64,000 bases of DNA from Dickeya undicola (GCF_000784735.1 NZ_JSYG01000008.1:1-64000), one strand, 5' to 3'. Shown: positions 36,823 to 46,003, numbered from the stretch's first letter. The notes: a model not told the origin generated them from the sequence alone. Translations and numbers: made by a program.

Positions 36823-37539
36823 GTGGAAAAAGAGCTTGAAGATTATATAAATGATGTACTGGGAGTTTGCAGCTCTCGGGCAGTTTTTGTGATAAATCAT
36901 ATCGTTAAATATGGATCCATAAACTCTGAGCAAATCAGAAATGCTGGTTTTGTCCATGGCGCTCGTGCTGTTGGTGATGTACGAGACAATGGTGTTCCAT
37001 TAGTGACTCGTAATATTAAGAGCTCGGATTATAGAACCATAGCTGAGTATACATTTGGCCCCGCATCAGATATTAAAAAGCACAAATTTGGGGGTAGAAT
37101 AAATTTCCCGACCTCTTTAAAAGGTAAACTCATAGAGCGTGATGGCCTATTTTGTGCCATATCGAAACAACCTCTTCCCGCTGATGAGTTACAAATAGAC
37201 CATAGAGTTCCATACTATATCTCCGGGGATATTGCTGGAGAGCGAGATCCAGATGATTTTATGCTCCTATCAAAATCATTACAGAGATCTAAATCTTGGG
37301 ATTGCGAACATTGTGATAATCTAAAAGTGCATTTTGATATACGACATTGCAAAAATTGTTATTGGGCATCTCCTGATAATTATACACATGTTGCAATGCG
37401 TTCCCAGAGAAATATAAATATAACCTGGGAAAGAGAGGAAGTTAAAGACTTCGATAAACTCAATGAGGACAGCATGAAGACTGGCTACTCTCCTCAGGAA
37501 ATAATTAAAGCGCTCATCCACAGATATTACAATAATTAG
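36823..37539 (+). CDS. HNH-type restriction endonuclease
   Basis: A 238-residue protein. An N-terminal helical part (winged-helix-like, residues about 1-60) is followed by an HNH nuclease core: LIERDGLFCAISKQPL, LQIDHRVPYY (active-site D-H), and a CEHC...CKNC zinc knuckle. The GTG at 36823 has GAGG at a normal distance, whereas the TTG nine bases earlier has none. It overlaps tail to tail by four bases with the adenine methyltransferase gene, the usual convergent layout of a type II restriction-modification system. The target sequence cannot be read from the protein. Confidence 0.82.
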   Translation: MEKELEDYINDVLGVCSSRAVFVINHIVKYGSINSEQIRNAGFVHGARAVGDVRDNGVPLVTRNIKSSDYRTIAEYTFGPASDIKKHKFGGRINFPTSLKGKLIERDGLFCAISKQPLPADELQIDHRVPYYISGDIAGERDPDDFMLLSKSLQRSKSWDCEHCDNLKVHFDIRHCKNCYWASPDNYTHVAMRSQRNINITWEREEVKDFDKLNEDSMKTGYSPQEIIKALIHRYYNN

Positions 37540-38429
37540 GCGAACATTTTAAACTGGATGTTTCCCCTGTCACCAGACATGCTCTTCTCGATTAGAGCAG
37601 GGGATAAATATAGGGATTCAATAGTCATATCATCTCTACCTAAAAGCGTTGCTTGACTTGATCTGCCAGCTTGAATCCCTATTCTTGTAAGCCCTAAATC
37701 CATTGGCAGCTCATTGCCATAAGCCCTGTTTCCACAGGTTCCATCAAATGATAAAAGATAAGGAATCCCACGCTGATTAAGCTTATCAAGCCCATCGAGT
37801 AAACTTTCCATATCTAACAAGTATGCATACCGTGGGTCTTTCTTATTACTTGTACCTTGCCAAGGTGGATCCATATAGACTACATCATTAGATGTCGCAT
37901 CTTCGAGTGTCTTCATAAAATCACCTGCACGAAATTCAACCTTTCCAGCCAATAATCGAGATGCTGCATCCGCTTCGTTTCTTACACGATCTGGCTTTGT
38001 TCCTAATCTCCGATTATCCGGAGATTGATTGAATTCTCCTTGTGCATTAAATCTGATAGCATTCTTTACACAGCGAGCGACTAAATAAAGAAACTTAACA
38101 GGATCGTTATCGATATTAAATTGGTTGCGTATCTTAGAAAAAAACATCTTAGGATCATTAAGCTGATCAATCCATAGGCTCTCATAAGCGTTAGCAACTT
38201 TATCAGGGGAATCAATGATAGCCTTCCACAGATCAATTAGCGGTTCGTATTTGTCACCAATGACATAGCCGTTTGCAATTTCCTGACTTGCCGCAGATAG
38301 GGTAATTGCAGCCGAACCGGCAAAAGGTTCGAAAAGCCGTCCATCCACATTAAAGTCAATATTATTTAATATGTCTCCTGCTATTTTTCTTTTACTTCCC
38401 TGGTAAGGAATCACGTGAGGCACTCTCAT
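37536..38429 (-). CDS. D12-class N6-adenine DNA methyltransferase
   Basis: A 297-residue Dam/DpnIIA-type methyltransferase. The S-adenosylmethionine-binding elements PYQGSKRK (8-15) and FEPFAGSA (33-40) come first, and the catalytic motif DPPW is at 187-190, the order of the alpha group. It would protect the element's host DNA from the convergent HNH nuclease. It follows the HARE-HTH gene with one base between them, so they are co-transcribed. It is too divergent from the host Dam to be a duplicate. Confidence 0.9.
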   Translation of the reverse strand: MRVPHVIPYQGSKRKIAGDILNNIDFNVDGRLFEPFAGSAAITLSAASQEIANGYVIGDKYEPLIDLWKAIIDSPDKVANAYESLWIDQLNDPKMFFSKIRNQFNIDNDPVKFLYLVARCVKNAIRFNAQGEFNQSPDNRRLGTKPDRVRNEADAASRLLAGKVEFRAGDFMKTLEDATSNDVVYMDPPWQGTSNKKDPRYAYLLDMESLLDGLDKLNQRGIPYLLSFDGTCGNRAYGNELPMDLGLTRIGIQAGRSSQATLLGRDDMTIESLYLSPALIEKSMSGDRGNIQFKMFA

Positions 38430-38430
38430 G

Positions 38431-38700
38431 TTATATAGCCTTTTTATTTACTGAGTAATATTGAGTGCCGCCACGCTTATTTACTATAAACATAGGCTCC
38501 TGACCTTTTTCTTTTCTTCTTTTTTCACGTCGATAAACTATCGAATATAGTGATTTCTCTGGGGTTTTCCCTGTTAGATTCGTATCATCAATGGCATTAA
38601 TTGCCTCGACTATCTCGGTCAAATTAAGAGGCTGAGTGGCAGACTCTAAAACCTGGATCATAAGTTGCTCATTACGACTCATATTTCTGTCCCAAGGCAT
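38431..38700 (-). CDS. HARE-HTH domain protein of the restriction-modification module
   Basis: An 89-residue protein whose core is a HARE-HTH winged helix (PLNLTEIVEAIN, then GKTPEKSLYSIVYRREKRRKEKG, then FIVNKRGGTQYYSV). HARE-HTH domains occur in restriction enzymes and in eukaryotic Asx-like proteins and are thought to recognise modified DNA. As a stand-alone gene before the methyltransferase it may be a controller or a specificity subunit. ATG at 38700 is used; a TTG at 38706 and an ATG at 38682 (after GGGACAG) are alternatives. Confidence 0.75.
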   Translation of the reverse strand: MPWDRNMSRNEQLMIQVLESATQPLNLTEIVEAINAIDDTNLTGKTPEKSLYSIVYRREKRRKEKGQEPMFIVNKRGGTQYYSVNKKAI

Positions 38701-38733
38701 ATCCAAACCATCTTGCTTGACTATAGCAACAAA

Positions 38734-38755
38734 GTAGCATGCAATTGCATGCTAC
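38734..38755. promoter_or_regulatory. 22-bp perfect palindrome, candidate operator
   Basis: A perfect 22-base palindrome of two 11-base arms (GTAGCATGCAA and its complement), located 34-55 bases upstream of the HARE-HTH start, where a controller protein of a restriction-modification operon would bind. It contains several symmetric words (GCATGC, AATT) and may also overlap a methylation target. Confidence 0.65.
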
Positions 38756-38939
38756 GTCTACCCTCTAGCTTGCCGGAAAAGGTCTTGTAGCAGACAGCGG
38801 TTTTGGCGTTAGCAAGAGCCCCAGCCCATACCGCAATCATCTGGCATGATGTGCGGATAAAGCGTATGTTACCGTCTGCATTCAGGAAGAAACCGTTTAC
38901 GATCAGGCCGATCGCGCTGACGGTGCAAAGGAGAACAGG

Positions 38940-41360
38940 ATGGACACGCGTTATCCGATACGGAAAGCGGATGGAAAGGATTACGACAGTCTGGATACGT
39001 TACTGAACGTCTTGCGGAATGAACCAGACGGCTGGTGGCTGGCGAGCAGTAACCGACAGTGGCATGGCGGCCTCCATATCAGCCGCCGTAGCGCCCTGGA
39101 ATCAGTGTTGACCGCGGCGAACGCCGACAGAGCGATTCCACTTCAGTGTATCGCCAGCGGGGAGGTGGCGGCATGGCGCATCAATACAAACTACTGCACC
39201 GCACCGTATGACAAATATCAGCTGCGCTATTCCAGCACGTTTCTGCTGGTGCGTTCGAAACATCAACCGGATCCGGACGACCAGAGCACCTGGTTGACGT
39301 TTTACTCGTTGTACATGCACCTCGCCCCCGTTTCTGCTTACCCAACGCTGACGAATTGTTATCGTGTTAAACCCAATATCAATAAATTATCGACAAGCGA
39401 ATACAACGGCCGGGAAATCAGCGGGCAAAAATTGCCTAAAACGGAAAATATCACACTCAAAGAAAATGATTTACTGGTGGTTTCAAAACAGGAAACATTC
39501 AAATCAGGGCACGAAAATGCCAACGGTGTTTTCGGGCTGGCGCAACGCCTGAAAGATGGGAGTGTGAGTGACAAAAAATTCTGGGTTTCCCTGGAGGATC
39601 GATTTGTCGAGCCGATTCCCCCTCACCATCACCGTATGCCGGAATGGATGCTTAAAGCAGTTGAGCATGGGGAATATGATGCTGTGGTCATCCCCGAAGA
39701 GAAATTGACGATCAACGCCGGAGACGCGATCGGCTTTTTAGCAGAAGATAACGCCCCCGCCAGGTCAGGTTCTGGTGGTGTGGATATAGACTTTTATTCG
39801 CACATTGAAGTCATCAGCGTCGATACCAATATGCCCGGTTTTCTCTCTAATCCTAAGCAGATTAAAACCGGCCGAGCTTTTGTGAAGATAAAAGCCGGAA
39901 TGCCATTGTATCAGAAATCAGGTGAAGGTGACGCAACAACATTTACGCCAACAAATACCGTGACCCAAAATACGGATGACGGAAGAATTCTGCCTCGTGA
40001 TAAAGCCAGCCCGATAGAAGCGCAGGGAATAACATGGTTTCAAATTGCGCAGGATAACTGGGTGAAAGGCCAGGATGTGGACATGTTGAGCCAACACGAT
40101 TTGTCTGAACTGGGTTTTATTACGCTGGAAGAAGCCTCGACGGATGATTTCGGTTCTCTGTTAAAAGAAAATTTTCTCAAAGGCATTTTTGACTGGGTAT
40201 CAAAATCCCTGCGGGGAGATACCGAGTTCGAAGGCCAACAGGGTTCAGAGACGTATAAAAAGCTGGTGAAAGTCATAGACCAGAACAATGACGGGAATTT
40301 ATCACAGTACGAATTGGCTGCGTTTGAAAAACGTATCTTCGAGAATTTACATTCCGGAGAAAATAACGTACCAGACCTGGTGCGTCGGCTAATAGTTAAA
40401 CATGATAGCGAATGGTTTGGCGACAGCAAACATAAACACTGGCAATCTTTCCTTAACAGTAACAGTTACCCCGAAATGATGCCATATCTGAAAAAGTGGC
40501 GGGATGATATGGCGTGGATGAGTGAGGTTCCCGAGTTTACATCGGGCAAACCGGTTTGGCATTTTCATCCGGTGGAGTTTTTGGATACTATCGCTACAAG
40601 AAATCAATGTGCCTGTGGACGAGATATTACATTAAATGAGTTATCTGCCATGGCACCTCAAGCTCAAAAAGAAACGTTGGAAAATTATATAAAAACATTC
40701 AATGATGGGTTCAAAAAATATGGAATCAACACATGTAGAGAGAAAGCCCATTTTCTGGCACAAGTATGCCATGAGAGTGGCGGTCTTATATATACGAAAG
40801 AAAGAGATGGTGATAGAAAAAGTTATGCGCCATGGTTTGGCAGAGGGCTGATTCAGTTAACTCACGAAGATACATATACCAGCTATGGCCAACACGTGGG
40901 GGAGGATTTTGTTTCAAGATCAAGCGCTAGGGAAAGGCTCACTGAATATCCTCACTGTGTTATTTCCGCATTCTGGTTTTATTGCATTTATAAAAAAGTG
41001 AAAGAAGCCGCGAAAAAAGATGATTTAAATATGATAACAGCTAGAATTAATGGTGGATTTAATGGATATATAGACAGATTACAATATTTCGAAAAAATCG
41101 TTTCCATTTTAGGTGCGAGTCATCTTAGTTACCTAGAAACAAATGGCACATTCTCTTTTGAAGAAAGTGCCATCTACAACTATCGCGTATATGCATACAG
41201 CTGGGGACGCTATCATGATCCATTCAGCGCTGAAAATGGAACCCCAAAAGACAAAACCGAGGCATTAAAAGCTTACAGGCGCGCATTGTCTCTTTATGAA
41301 AACTCAAATGAAAAGAGAATAATCTCTGAAATTAGAAGTAGAATTCAAAGATTGGAATAG
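38940..41360 (+). CDS. Putative type VI effector with EF-hand and GH19-like lysozyme domain
   Basis: An 806-residue protein. The N-terminal 430 residues resemble the conserved delivery part of type VI lysozyme/amidase effectors (WHGGLHISRR..., SLYMHLAP, FWVSLEDRFVEP). An EF-hand loop, DQNNDGNLSQYE, is at about residues 446-457. The C-terminal 220 residues form a chitinase-19/lysozyme-like domain with FLAQVCHESGG (catalytic Glu near 611) and WFGRGLIQLTH, likely cutting peptidoglycan glycan strands. AAGGAG precedes the ATG. Base composition falls from balanced to AT-rich after about 40.6 kb, suggesting a swapped toxin domain. Exported proteins and a PAAR gene follow. Confidence 0.75.
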   Translation: MDTRYPIRKADGKDYDSLDTLLNVLRNEPDGWWLASSNRQWHGGLHISRRSALESVLTAANADRAIPLQCIASGEVAAWRINTNYCTAPYDKYQLRYSSTFLLVRSKHQPDPDDQSTWLTFYSLYMHLAPVSAYPTLTNCYRVKPNINKLSTSEYNGREISGQKLPKTENITLKENDLLVVSKQETFKSGHENANGVFGLAQRLKDGSVSDKKFWVSLEDRFVEPIPPHHHRMPEWMLKAVEHGEYDAVVIPEEKLTINAGDAIGFLAEDNAPARSGSGGVDIDFYSHIEVISVDTNMPGFLSNPKQIKTGRAFVKIKAGMPLYQKSGEGDATTFTPTNTVTQNTDDGRILPRDKASPIEAQGITWFQIAQDNWVKGQDVDMLSQHDLSELGFITLEEASTDDFGSLLKENFLKGIFDWVSKSLRGDTEFEGQQGSETYKKLVKVIDQNNDGNLSQYELAAFEKRIFENLHSGENNVPDLVRRLIVKHDSEWFGDSKHKHWQSFLNSNSYPEMMPYLKKWRDDMAWMSEVPEFTSGKPVWHFHPVEFLDTIATRNQCACGRDITLNELSAMAPQAQKETLENYIKTFNDGFKKYGINTCREKAHFLAQVCHESGGLIYTKERDGDRKSYAPWFGRGLIQLTHEDTYTSYGQHVGEDFVSRSSARERLTEYPHCVISAFWFYCIYKKVKEAAKKDDLNMITARINGGFNGYIDRLQYFEKIVSILGASHLSYLETNGTFSFEESAIYNYRVYAYSWGRYHDPFSAENGTPKDKTEALKAYRRALSLYENSNEKRIISEIRSRIQRLE

Positions 41361-41411
41361 GCTGAATCTTATTAAGCCACCAATTCAATTATAGAGGTGG
41401 CTATTACATTA

Positions 41412-42161
41412 TTATTTAATCTCGAAAGGGTATTTTTCTTCTCTATTAATTTCAACCTTCACTTTTGATTTATCCTCAAAAGCTGGCCATGAATAATACT
41501 TAGTTACTAATTCCCACTCGTAATATTCCTTTCCTATATCGTGATATTTTATAGACAACACGCTCCAGCTTTCGTCATAGCAATGTGATTTTTTCTTATA
41601 ATCATCTTCTTTAAAACATGCTTTTATACTTTCTTTTGATGAGAATGGAATATTGGAGAATGCCACTTTATATGAATTATCATCGTTAAGCATGAGGAAG
41701 TCAGCATAGTTATCTTCTTTCCCTCCACCAGAATAACTTGTTTCCCATTTATAAACCAAAGCTAACGACAGCTTGTTCTTGTTGATGGGATATATAGCAG
41801 GATAAATAACAATGCCAGCTGGAGATAATATGTCATCACTGTTGTCTTTTTTTTCATTACTATGATGATAACCCCTGAATGACCATTCACCATTGATTTT
41901 ATATGAATTACCATTCTTTATTATTTTTATGATCTGTGGTGACCTATCAATAAGATAGTAAGCATTACTATTTTTTTCTCCTTTCCATACTTCAGCCGAG
42001 TCATTGTTGCACTTCCCGTTTAAATATAAACAAATACTATTATACTCACTATCTTTTTTATTGACCTTGCTTAACGGGGTAGGTTTAATATCATGAATTA
42101 GTTCTTCCGCGATTGAGTTACAGGACATTAAAATAAATATTACCATTATGAGTTTTTTCAT
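41412..42161 (-). CDS. Exported protein, candidate immunity factor
   Basis: A 249-residue protein starting MKKLIMVIFILMSCNSIA, a Sec signal peptide cut near residue 19, with GGAATTTC before the ATG. The mature part has five cysteines and aromatic-rich beta-type segments (GEWSFRGYHH, YYEWELVTKYYSWP). It is convergent with the lysozyme-like effector gene, 51 bases away. A periplasmic location is where an inhibitor of a peptidoglycan-cutting effector must act. No family was recognised; the immunity role is inference from position. Confidence 0.6.
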   Translation of the reverse strand: MKKLIMVIFILMSCNSIAEELIHDIKPTPLSKVNKKDSEYNSICLYLNGKCNNDSAEVWKGEKNSNAYYLIDRSPQIIKIIKNGNSYKINGEWSFRGYHHSNEKKDNSDDILSPAGIVIYPAIYPINKNKLSLALVYKWETSYSGGGKEDNYADFLMLNDDNSYKVAFSNIPFSSKESIKACFKEDDYKKKSHCYDESWSVLSIKYHDIGKEYYEWELVTKYYSWPAFEDKSKVKVEINREEKYPFEIK

Positions 42162-42571
42162 AGAAATTCCATTTATTAAGTCCAACTTGAATATAGAAAC
42201 ATAGAGTATGATAGCTGATTATCGAAATCATTTACAACAATCAATTTTCGATTGTAAGCATATTACATCAGATAGACGTTATCTATACACCATGTAATCT
42301 ACATTTTTTGATTAAAAATTTTTATTAACATAGTATCATTTATTATATAAATTAATTTCCATACTTACACCGTAACCATAGTAACCAACCATTAAAAATC
42401 TAGATTTATCATCTGAATGGGAATATAATACCACCAAGGAATAACATAATTCCCCATGGGAATCTATAGGTAATTAAAGCAGAAACAAAAATGCATAAAT
42501 ACCACATCATAATAATCTTGTTACTTATATATTCCAGTATATTTTATTTTTTTTGATAGGGAAATGAATTA
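42162..42571. other. AT-rich non-coding gap
   Basis: About 410 bases between two divergent exported-protein genes. It is extremely AT-rich and must carry both promoters, but too many -10-like hexamers occur to choose one. No gene or clear repeat was seen. Confidence 0.4.
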
Positions 42572-43087
42572 ATGCTAATAAATCAACAAGGCATCATAAT
42601 TAAATGCCAAACCCTACCCGCCCACTTGTTTATTATAATTTTATTTATACCATTTATTACCTGGTCATCAGAGATCGTTCACGGCCCCTTTACGTTAGGA
42701 AAAAATTCAGAAATAATTTTCATTGAAGAAGATAAAAATAATGTTGTGTTATTACAGAAAAATAAATATAGAGAATATGCTATAGATACTTATGAAACTG
42801 AAGGTAGTAAAGCACACATAGAAACCGTCTTCTTTATAAATTTAGAAAGTGTAATGAATATTATAGTTCTTGTTTCATGGAAACAATATCATCCCAGCCT
42901 TGGGATTGATGGGGTATTATATGAAATCAAAGGTTATAGCTATATCAATGGTATACTGAAAGTTAACGAAAGCCTATTAAAAGATAATAACCTATCAGGT
43001 TTTGATGGGGTTAAAAATGATAGTCACTTTGTATATAAATACAAAAATGCCGAGACAATAAAGGAATACTTGAAGAAAACACATTAG
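42572..43087 (+). CDS. Exported protein of unknown function
   Basis: A 171-residue protein with a hydrophobic N-terminal segment (residues about 16-31) that reads as a signal peptide, cut near WSS-E, or a membrane anchor. The mature part carries VHGPFTLGKNSEIIFIEEDKNN and several aromatic residues, with no cysteine. It stands in a row of exported proteins between the effector and the PAAR gene. No family was recognised; an immunity role is possible from position only. Confidence 0.55.
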   Translation: MLINQQGIIIKCQTLPAHLFIIILFIPFITWSSEIVHGPFTLGKNSEIIFIEEDKNNVVLLQKNKYREYAIDTYETEGSKAHIETVFFINLESVMNIIVLVSWKQYHPSLGIDGVLYEIKGYSYINGILKVNESLLKDNNLSGFDGVKNDSHFVYKYKNAETIKEYLKKTH

Positions 43088-43138
43088 AAATTAAAATATA
43101 ATCTATCATGGGAATATACAAGATGATTTATAACATAA

Positions 43139-43440
43139 ATAAAAGAAGCAGAGAATGATAAAATCATTGCTATCAAAAATTTCATTGAAGACAATCCAGA
43201 AAAAGAAAAATTCATTATAGAACTGAGGAAGTCATGAGATTTAACAATTGAGGAAAAATGTCATTTTGAGACTTTTGAACCTAAAGAAACTGACGCAGAA
43301 ATAGCTGAAGTAGACAACTATCTCGCCAGAAATCACCTGGATGAAATAATTTGACGATATACTTCCATAACATATCGACAAGGAACGAAGATACCTAGCC
43401 TGCGCTAGTATAGATGTACTCATTTTCAGTGAAAATTAAT
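43139..43440 (+). pseudogene. Decayed small gene in the immunity region
   Basis: A continuous frame from 43139 reads a sensible sequence (IAIKNFIEDNPEKEKF, then CHFETFEPKETDAEIAEVDNYLARN) interrupted by TGA codons at about 43235 and 43352. Its likely C terminus (RRYLACASIDVLIFSEN) is only reached after a frameshift near 43390. The pieces look like one soluble acidic protein of about 95 residues. No signal peptide. It is probably a dead immunity or cargo gene left by turnover of the island. Confidence 0.55.
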
Positions 43441-43441
43441 T

Positions 43442-44371
43442 ATGAAAATAAAATTTCTATGTTTGATATCTACATTAATAAGCCATGCAGCAATAGCTGA
43501 CGAGTCTAAAATCACTTACGGCTATGATAAAATTAAAGGAGAAATTTATGCGATTAGTGGAGCAGAAAAGGGATTCTTTAGTTTTGAAGAAGACTATACA
43601 GGTAACCCCGCGGTTTCGTTTGGAACCTTTAACAATCAACCATCAATTATTGTTTCAGCAAGTTCTTTACATGACTATATCGCGTATATGACATTGCAAT
43701 TTAAAAATGGTAAATTTTATACAGACTGCCTATATATTGATATAAAGAGTAAACAAAACGGTATTGCTTCGAAAGAAGGCTTGTGCGGGTTAAATACGCC
43801 GGTCTCAGATGATTACATGGATCTTATTGAAAAAGAGATTAATGATGTATCAAATAATATTGATACGGTAGATACATCTTATTTTTTAAATGGAAAAACA
43901 ACTTACATCCCATTAATTCTCTTTCGTGGGAAAGATAGTTTAATTTATAAGATTTATAAAAATAAAAGCGCCATGCTAAGCGATGATTATCAAATATTAC
44001 TCGCAGACAAGAACGGGCAATGTCGTTCATACAGTAAAAATACGTGGCTGGAATATAACACTAAATCCGTAGACAATGCTCATATCAAAGCAGAAATAAA
44101 TAACGATGGCAAAATATCATTAAAACCCATCATGGTAGATGATGGGAAAATATCTAACGATTGTGAAAAGTACACAACATTTAAGATAAAATCAGAAAAG
44201 TCTTTTTTCTACGATGAAAATCAAAACCCCAAAAAGTCTTATCTGATAAAAGGGGATGACATTACTTTACTTTCAATTCAAGATGATGATAAATGGTGTC
44301 AAGTCAGATACATTTCAGAAAAAAACAAAAAGACAGAGGGTAATATGCTTTGCTCAGCCTTAACATTGTAG
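43442..44371 (+). CDS. Exported protein with C-terminal SH3-like part
   Basis: A 309-residue protein with a signal peptide (MKIKFLCLISTLISHAAIA, cut near residue 19). The C-terminal 60 residues (KKSYLIKGDDITLLSIQDDDKWCQVRYIS) look like a bacterial SH3-type fold and resemble the end of the next gene's product. Cysteines at about residues 95, 114, 196 and 241 may form disulfides. The upstream gap holds a pseudogene. It is AT-rich and of unknown function; a periplasmic immunity or wall-associated role fits the island. Confidence 0.6.
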   Translation: MKIKFLCLISTLISHAAIADESKITYGYDKIKGEIYAISGAEKGFFSFEEDYTGNPAVSFGTFNNQPSIIVSASSLHDYIAYMTLQFKNGKFYTDCLYIDIKSKQNGIASKEGLCGLNTPVSDDYMDLIEKEINDVSNNIDTVDTSYFLNGKTTYIPLILFRGKDSLIYKIYKNKSAMLSDDYQILLADKNGQCRSYSKNTWLEYNTKSVDNAHIKAEINNDGKISLKPIMVDDGKISNDCEKYTTFKIKSEKSFFYDENQNPKKSYLIKGDDITLLSIQDDDKWCQVRYISEKNKKTEGNMLCSALTL

Positions 44372-44419
44372 AATGTTACACGTCGATAAGAATAATTAAC
44401 AAGCCATAAGGAGAATAAG

Positions 44420-45145
44420 ATGAAATCATCCATGTCAAAGAGAACCATTTTAGCCTTATTCTTTCTCACTTCATTCAAAATATTTGCAAATGAAAATCTA
44501 TGCAGTAAGGATTATTGTGATGGTTTTACAGTTCCAGATAATATCAAAACCATAATTAACAATGGTTATGGAAAGACAACATCAGCAATAATTCTTGGAG
44601 AAAAATATCTGATTGCAACAACAAATAGTGATATTAATAAGTGCTCATTGATCTTTTTAATAAAAGATAATGAGATAAAGGAAACGCCTGTTCTTCCAGA
44701 AAAGAATCCAATATGTAATTACTCTATCAATAAAAACAATGTGATTAGCTCATGGAAGGATGAAGGAAAATGGAATGAAGATATTTATCAGGTATCAGGT
44801 GAGAAATGGACGCTAATGTTTCGTGATACATGCGTAGGTTGCGGAATAGTTAAGCGCACCTATTTTAAAGAAGGTGTAGCTACCGAAACAGTGCTGCTAA
44901 AAGATGAGAGTACTTATACGGAAAGAACGCCAGTTTTTGGCACAGTATCGGTAGATAAAGCCGTATTGTTAAACTCCCCAAAAATGACAGACCGGAAAAA
45001 TTCATACCTGATTGCTGGCGATCATTTTAAGCTGCTAGACATGAATGACAACGGCGAATTTTATAAAATAAGCTATCAAATGAAATCAGGTAAGTACTTA
45101 ACTGCATGGATTAACTCTGATGATTTCTCATTAGATGAGCAGTAA
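44420..45145 (+). CDS. Exported protein with C-terminal SH3-like part, second copy type
   Basis: A 241-residue protein with a signal peptide (start MKSSMSKRTILALFFLTSF, cut near FAN-E) and AAGGAG upstream. It shares the C-terminal segment type SYLIxGDxxxLLxxxDxxxxxxIxY with the preceding protein, so the two are distant paralogues. Cysteine pairs (CSKDYC near residue 30, CVGCG near 143) suggest disulfides. It lies 48 bases after its neighbour and is followed by a terminator. Function unknown. Confidence 0.6.
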   Translation: MKSSMSKRTILALFFLTSFKIFANENLCSKDYCDGFTVPDNIKTIINNGYGKTTSAIILGEKYLIATTNSDINKCSLIFLIKDNEIKETPVLPEKNPICNYSINKNNVISSWKDEGKWNEDIYQVSGEKWTLMFRDTCVGCGIVKRTYFKEGVATETVLLKDESTYTERTPVFGTVSVDKAVLLNSPKMTDRKNSYLIAGDHFKLLDMNDNGEFYKISYQMKSGKYLTAWINSDDFSLDEQ

Positions 45146-45218
45146 CCTGATATTATCCACCGACGCCAGTTTGGCTATAATTATATACAACCATTTTCTA
45201 TATGGATGACAATCTGAC

Positions 45219-45250
45219 AGCCCTGATGCCACAGGTATCAGGGCTTTATT
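45219..45250. terminator. Terminator between immunity-type genes and PAAR gene
   Basis: A nine-base-pair stem (AGCCCTGAT/ATCAGGGCT) with a nine-base loop is followed by TTATTT on the plus strand. It separates the plus-strand exported-protein genes from the convergent PAAR gene. Confidence 0.75.
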
Positions 45251-45257
45251 TAATCAA

Positions 45258-45677
45258 CTATCGACTCCATTGAGGTGGAGAGGTCATATCTTGCATGATA
45301 TCTGAAAACGAGATCAGCGGATCGCGCCTTTTTACCGCCGCTTCCACACAATGTTGTACTGGAGATTGATAGGGCGTATCACCAATAATTACATTGCTGC
45401 TGCCTGATACAATCAGTCCACCACAGTCAATGTCATCACCAATCCGTGCAGCAGATTTCCCATTAATCAATACGGTAGCCGACCCTGCCGATATTTTTCT
45501 ACCATGCACGCCATGAGGTGCCTGGGGACAAGTGCATCCGTGCATCTGAACCGTATCACCAACCCGTGCTGCCGGTAGGCCATTAATCAATACGTCAGAA
45601 CTGCCTTCTATTATCGGGGTATCTGGAAAGCATTCATGTCCGCTTCCAATATCATTTAAGCGAGCCGCTCCTGGCAT
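45258..45677 (-). CDS. PAAR-domain type VI secretion spike-tip protein
   Basis: A 139-residue protein. Residues 1-100 form a PAAR domain with repeated units (GSSDVLINGLPAARVGD, GSATVLINGKSAARIGDD, GSSNVIIGDTP), the cone that caps VgrG and carries effectors. The zinc ligands are supplied by conserved His and Cys residues. The last 40 residues (VEAAVKRRDPLISFSDIM) are a short extension, too short for an enzyme domain, and may dock an effector. There is no VgrG or Hcp gene nearby, so it must work with the main secretion cluster elsewhere. Confidence 0.92.
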   Translation of the reverse strand: MPGAARLNDIGSGHECFPDTPIIEGSSDVLINGLPAARVGDTVQMHGCTCPQAPHGVHGRKISAGSATVLINGKSAARIGDDIDCGGLIVSGSSNVIIGDTPYQSPVQHCVEAAVKRRDPLISFSDIMQDMTSPPQWSR

Positions 45678-45886
45678 ACTCCTCTCCTTAACTTCATTTG
45701 GTTGACGCGTTTAACATCTAAATTACGGAATAATACTTCGGTTCGGCCATAATATTCCCTTTAGTGACGCAATCAAATATTTCCTGTCTGATTATTTCAA
45801 AAAAACACATACGACTAATTATTATATTTCCGTACCAAATTATTATTATTATATTCAGCAATAAATTTACCGCGCATTGAGCTGAA

Positions 45887-45912
45887 ATAAAAAAACCGGG
45901 CACAAGCCCGGT
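45887..45912 (-). terminator. Terminator of the DUF1471 gene
   Basis: A seven-base-pair stem (ACCGGGC/GCCCGGT) with an ACAA loop is followed by a T-run on the minus strand, about 90 bases after the stop codon of the small periplasmic protein gene. Confidence 0.85.
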
Positions 45913-46003
45913 GAAAAGAGGTATCAAGACAGACACAAAGGGAGGGTTATCAATGATGTCAGGGATGAGAGAGGGATACACTCCCCTGCCTCATTGATTA
46001 ATT

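Noticed and set aside
27197-38755. Complete prophage
   Set aside because: No capsid, portal, tail, terminase or lysis genes were found; the content is that of a small integrative or satellite-like element plus defence genes.
38803-39006. 67-codon open frame before the effector gene
   Set aside because: Overlaps the effector start in another frame; the effector ATG has a clear AAGGAG site and domain support.
45718-45981. 87-codon minus-strand open frame
   Set aside because: It spans the terminator of the DUF1471 gene and consists of translated AT-rich DNA.
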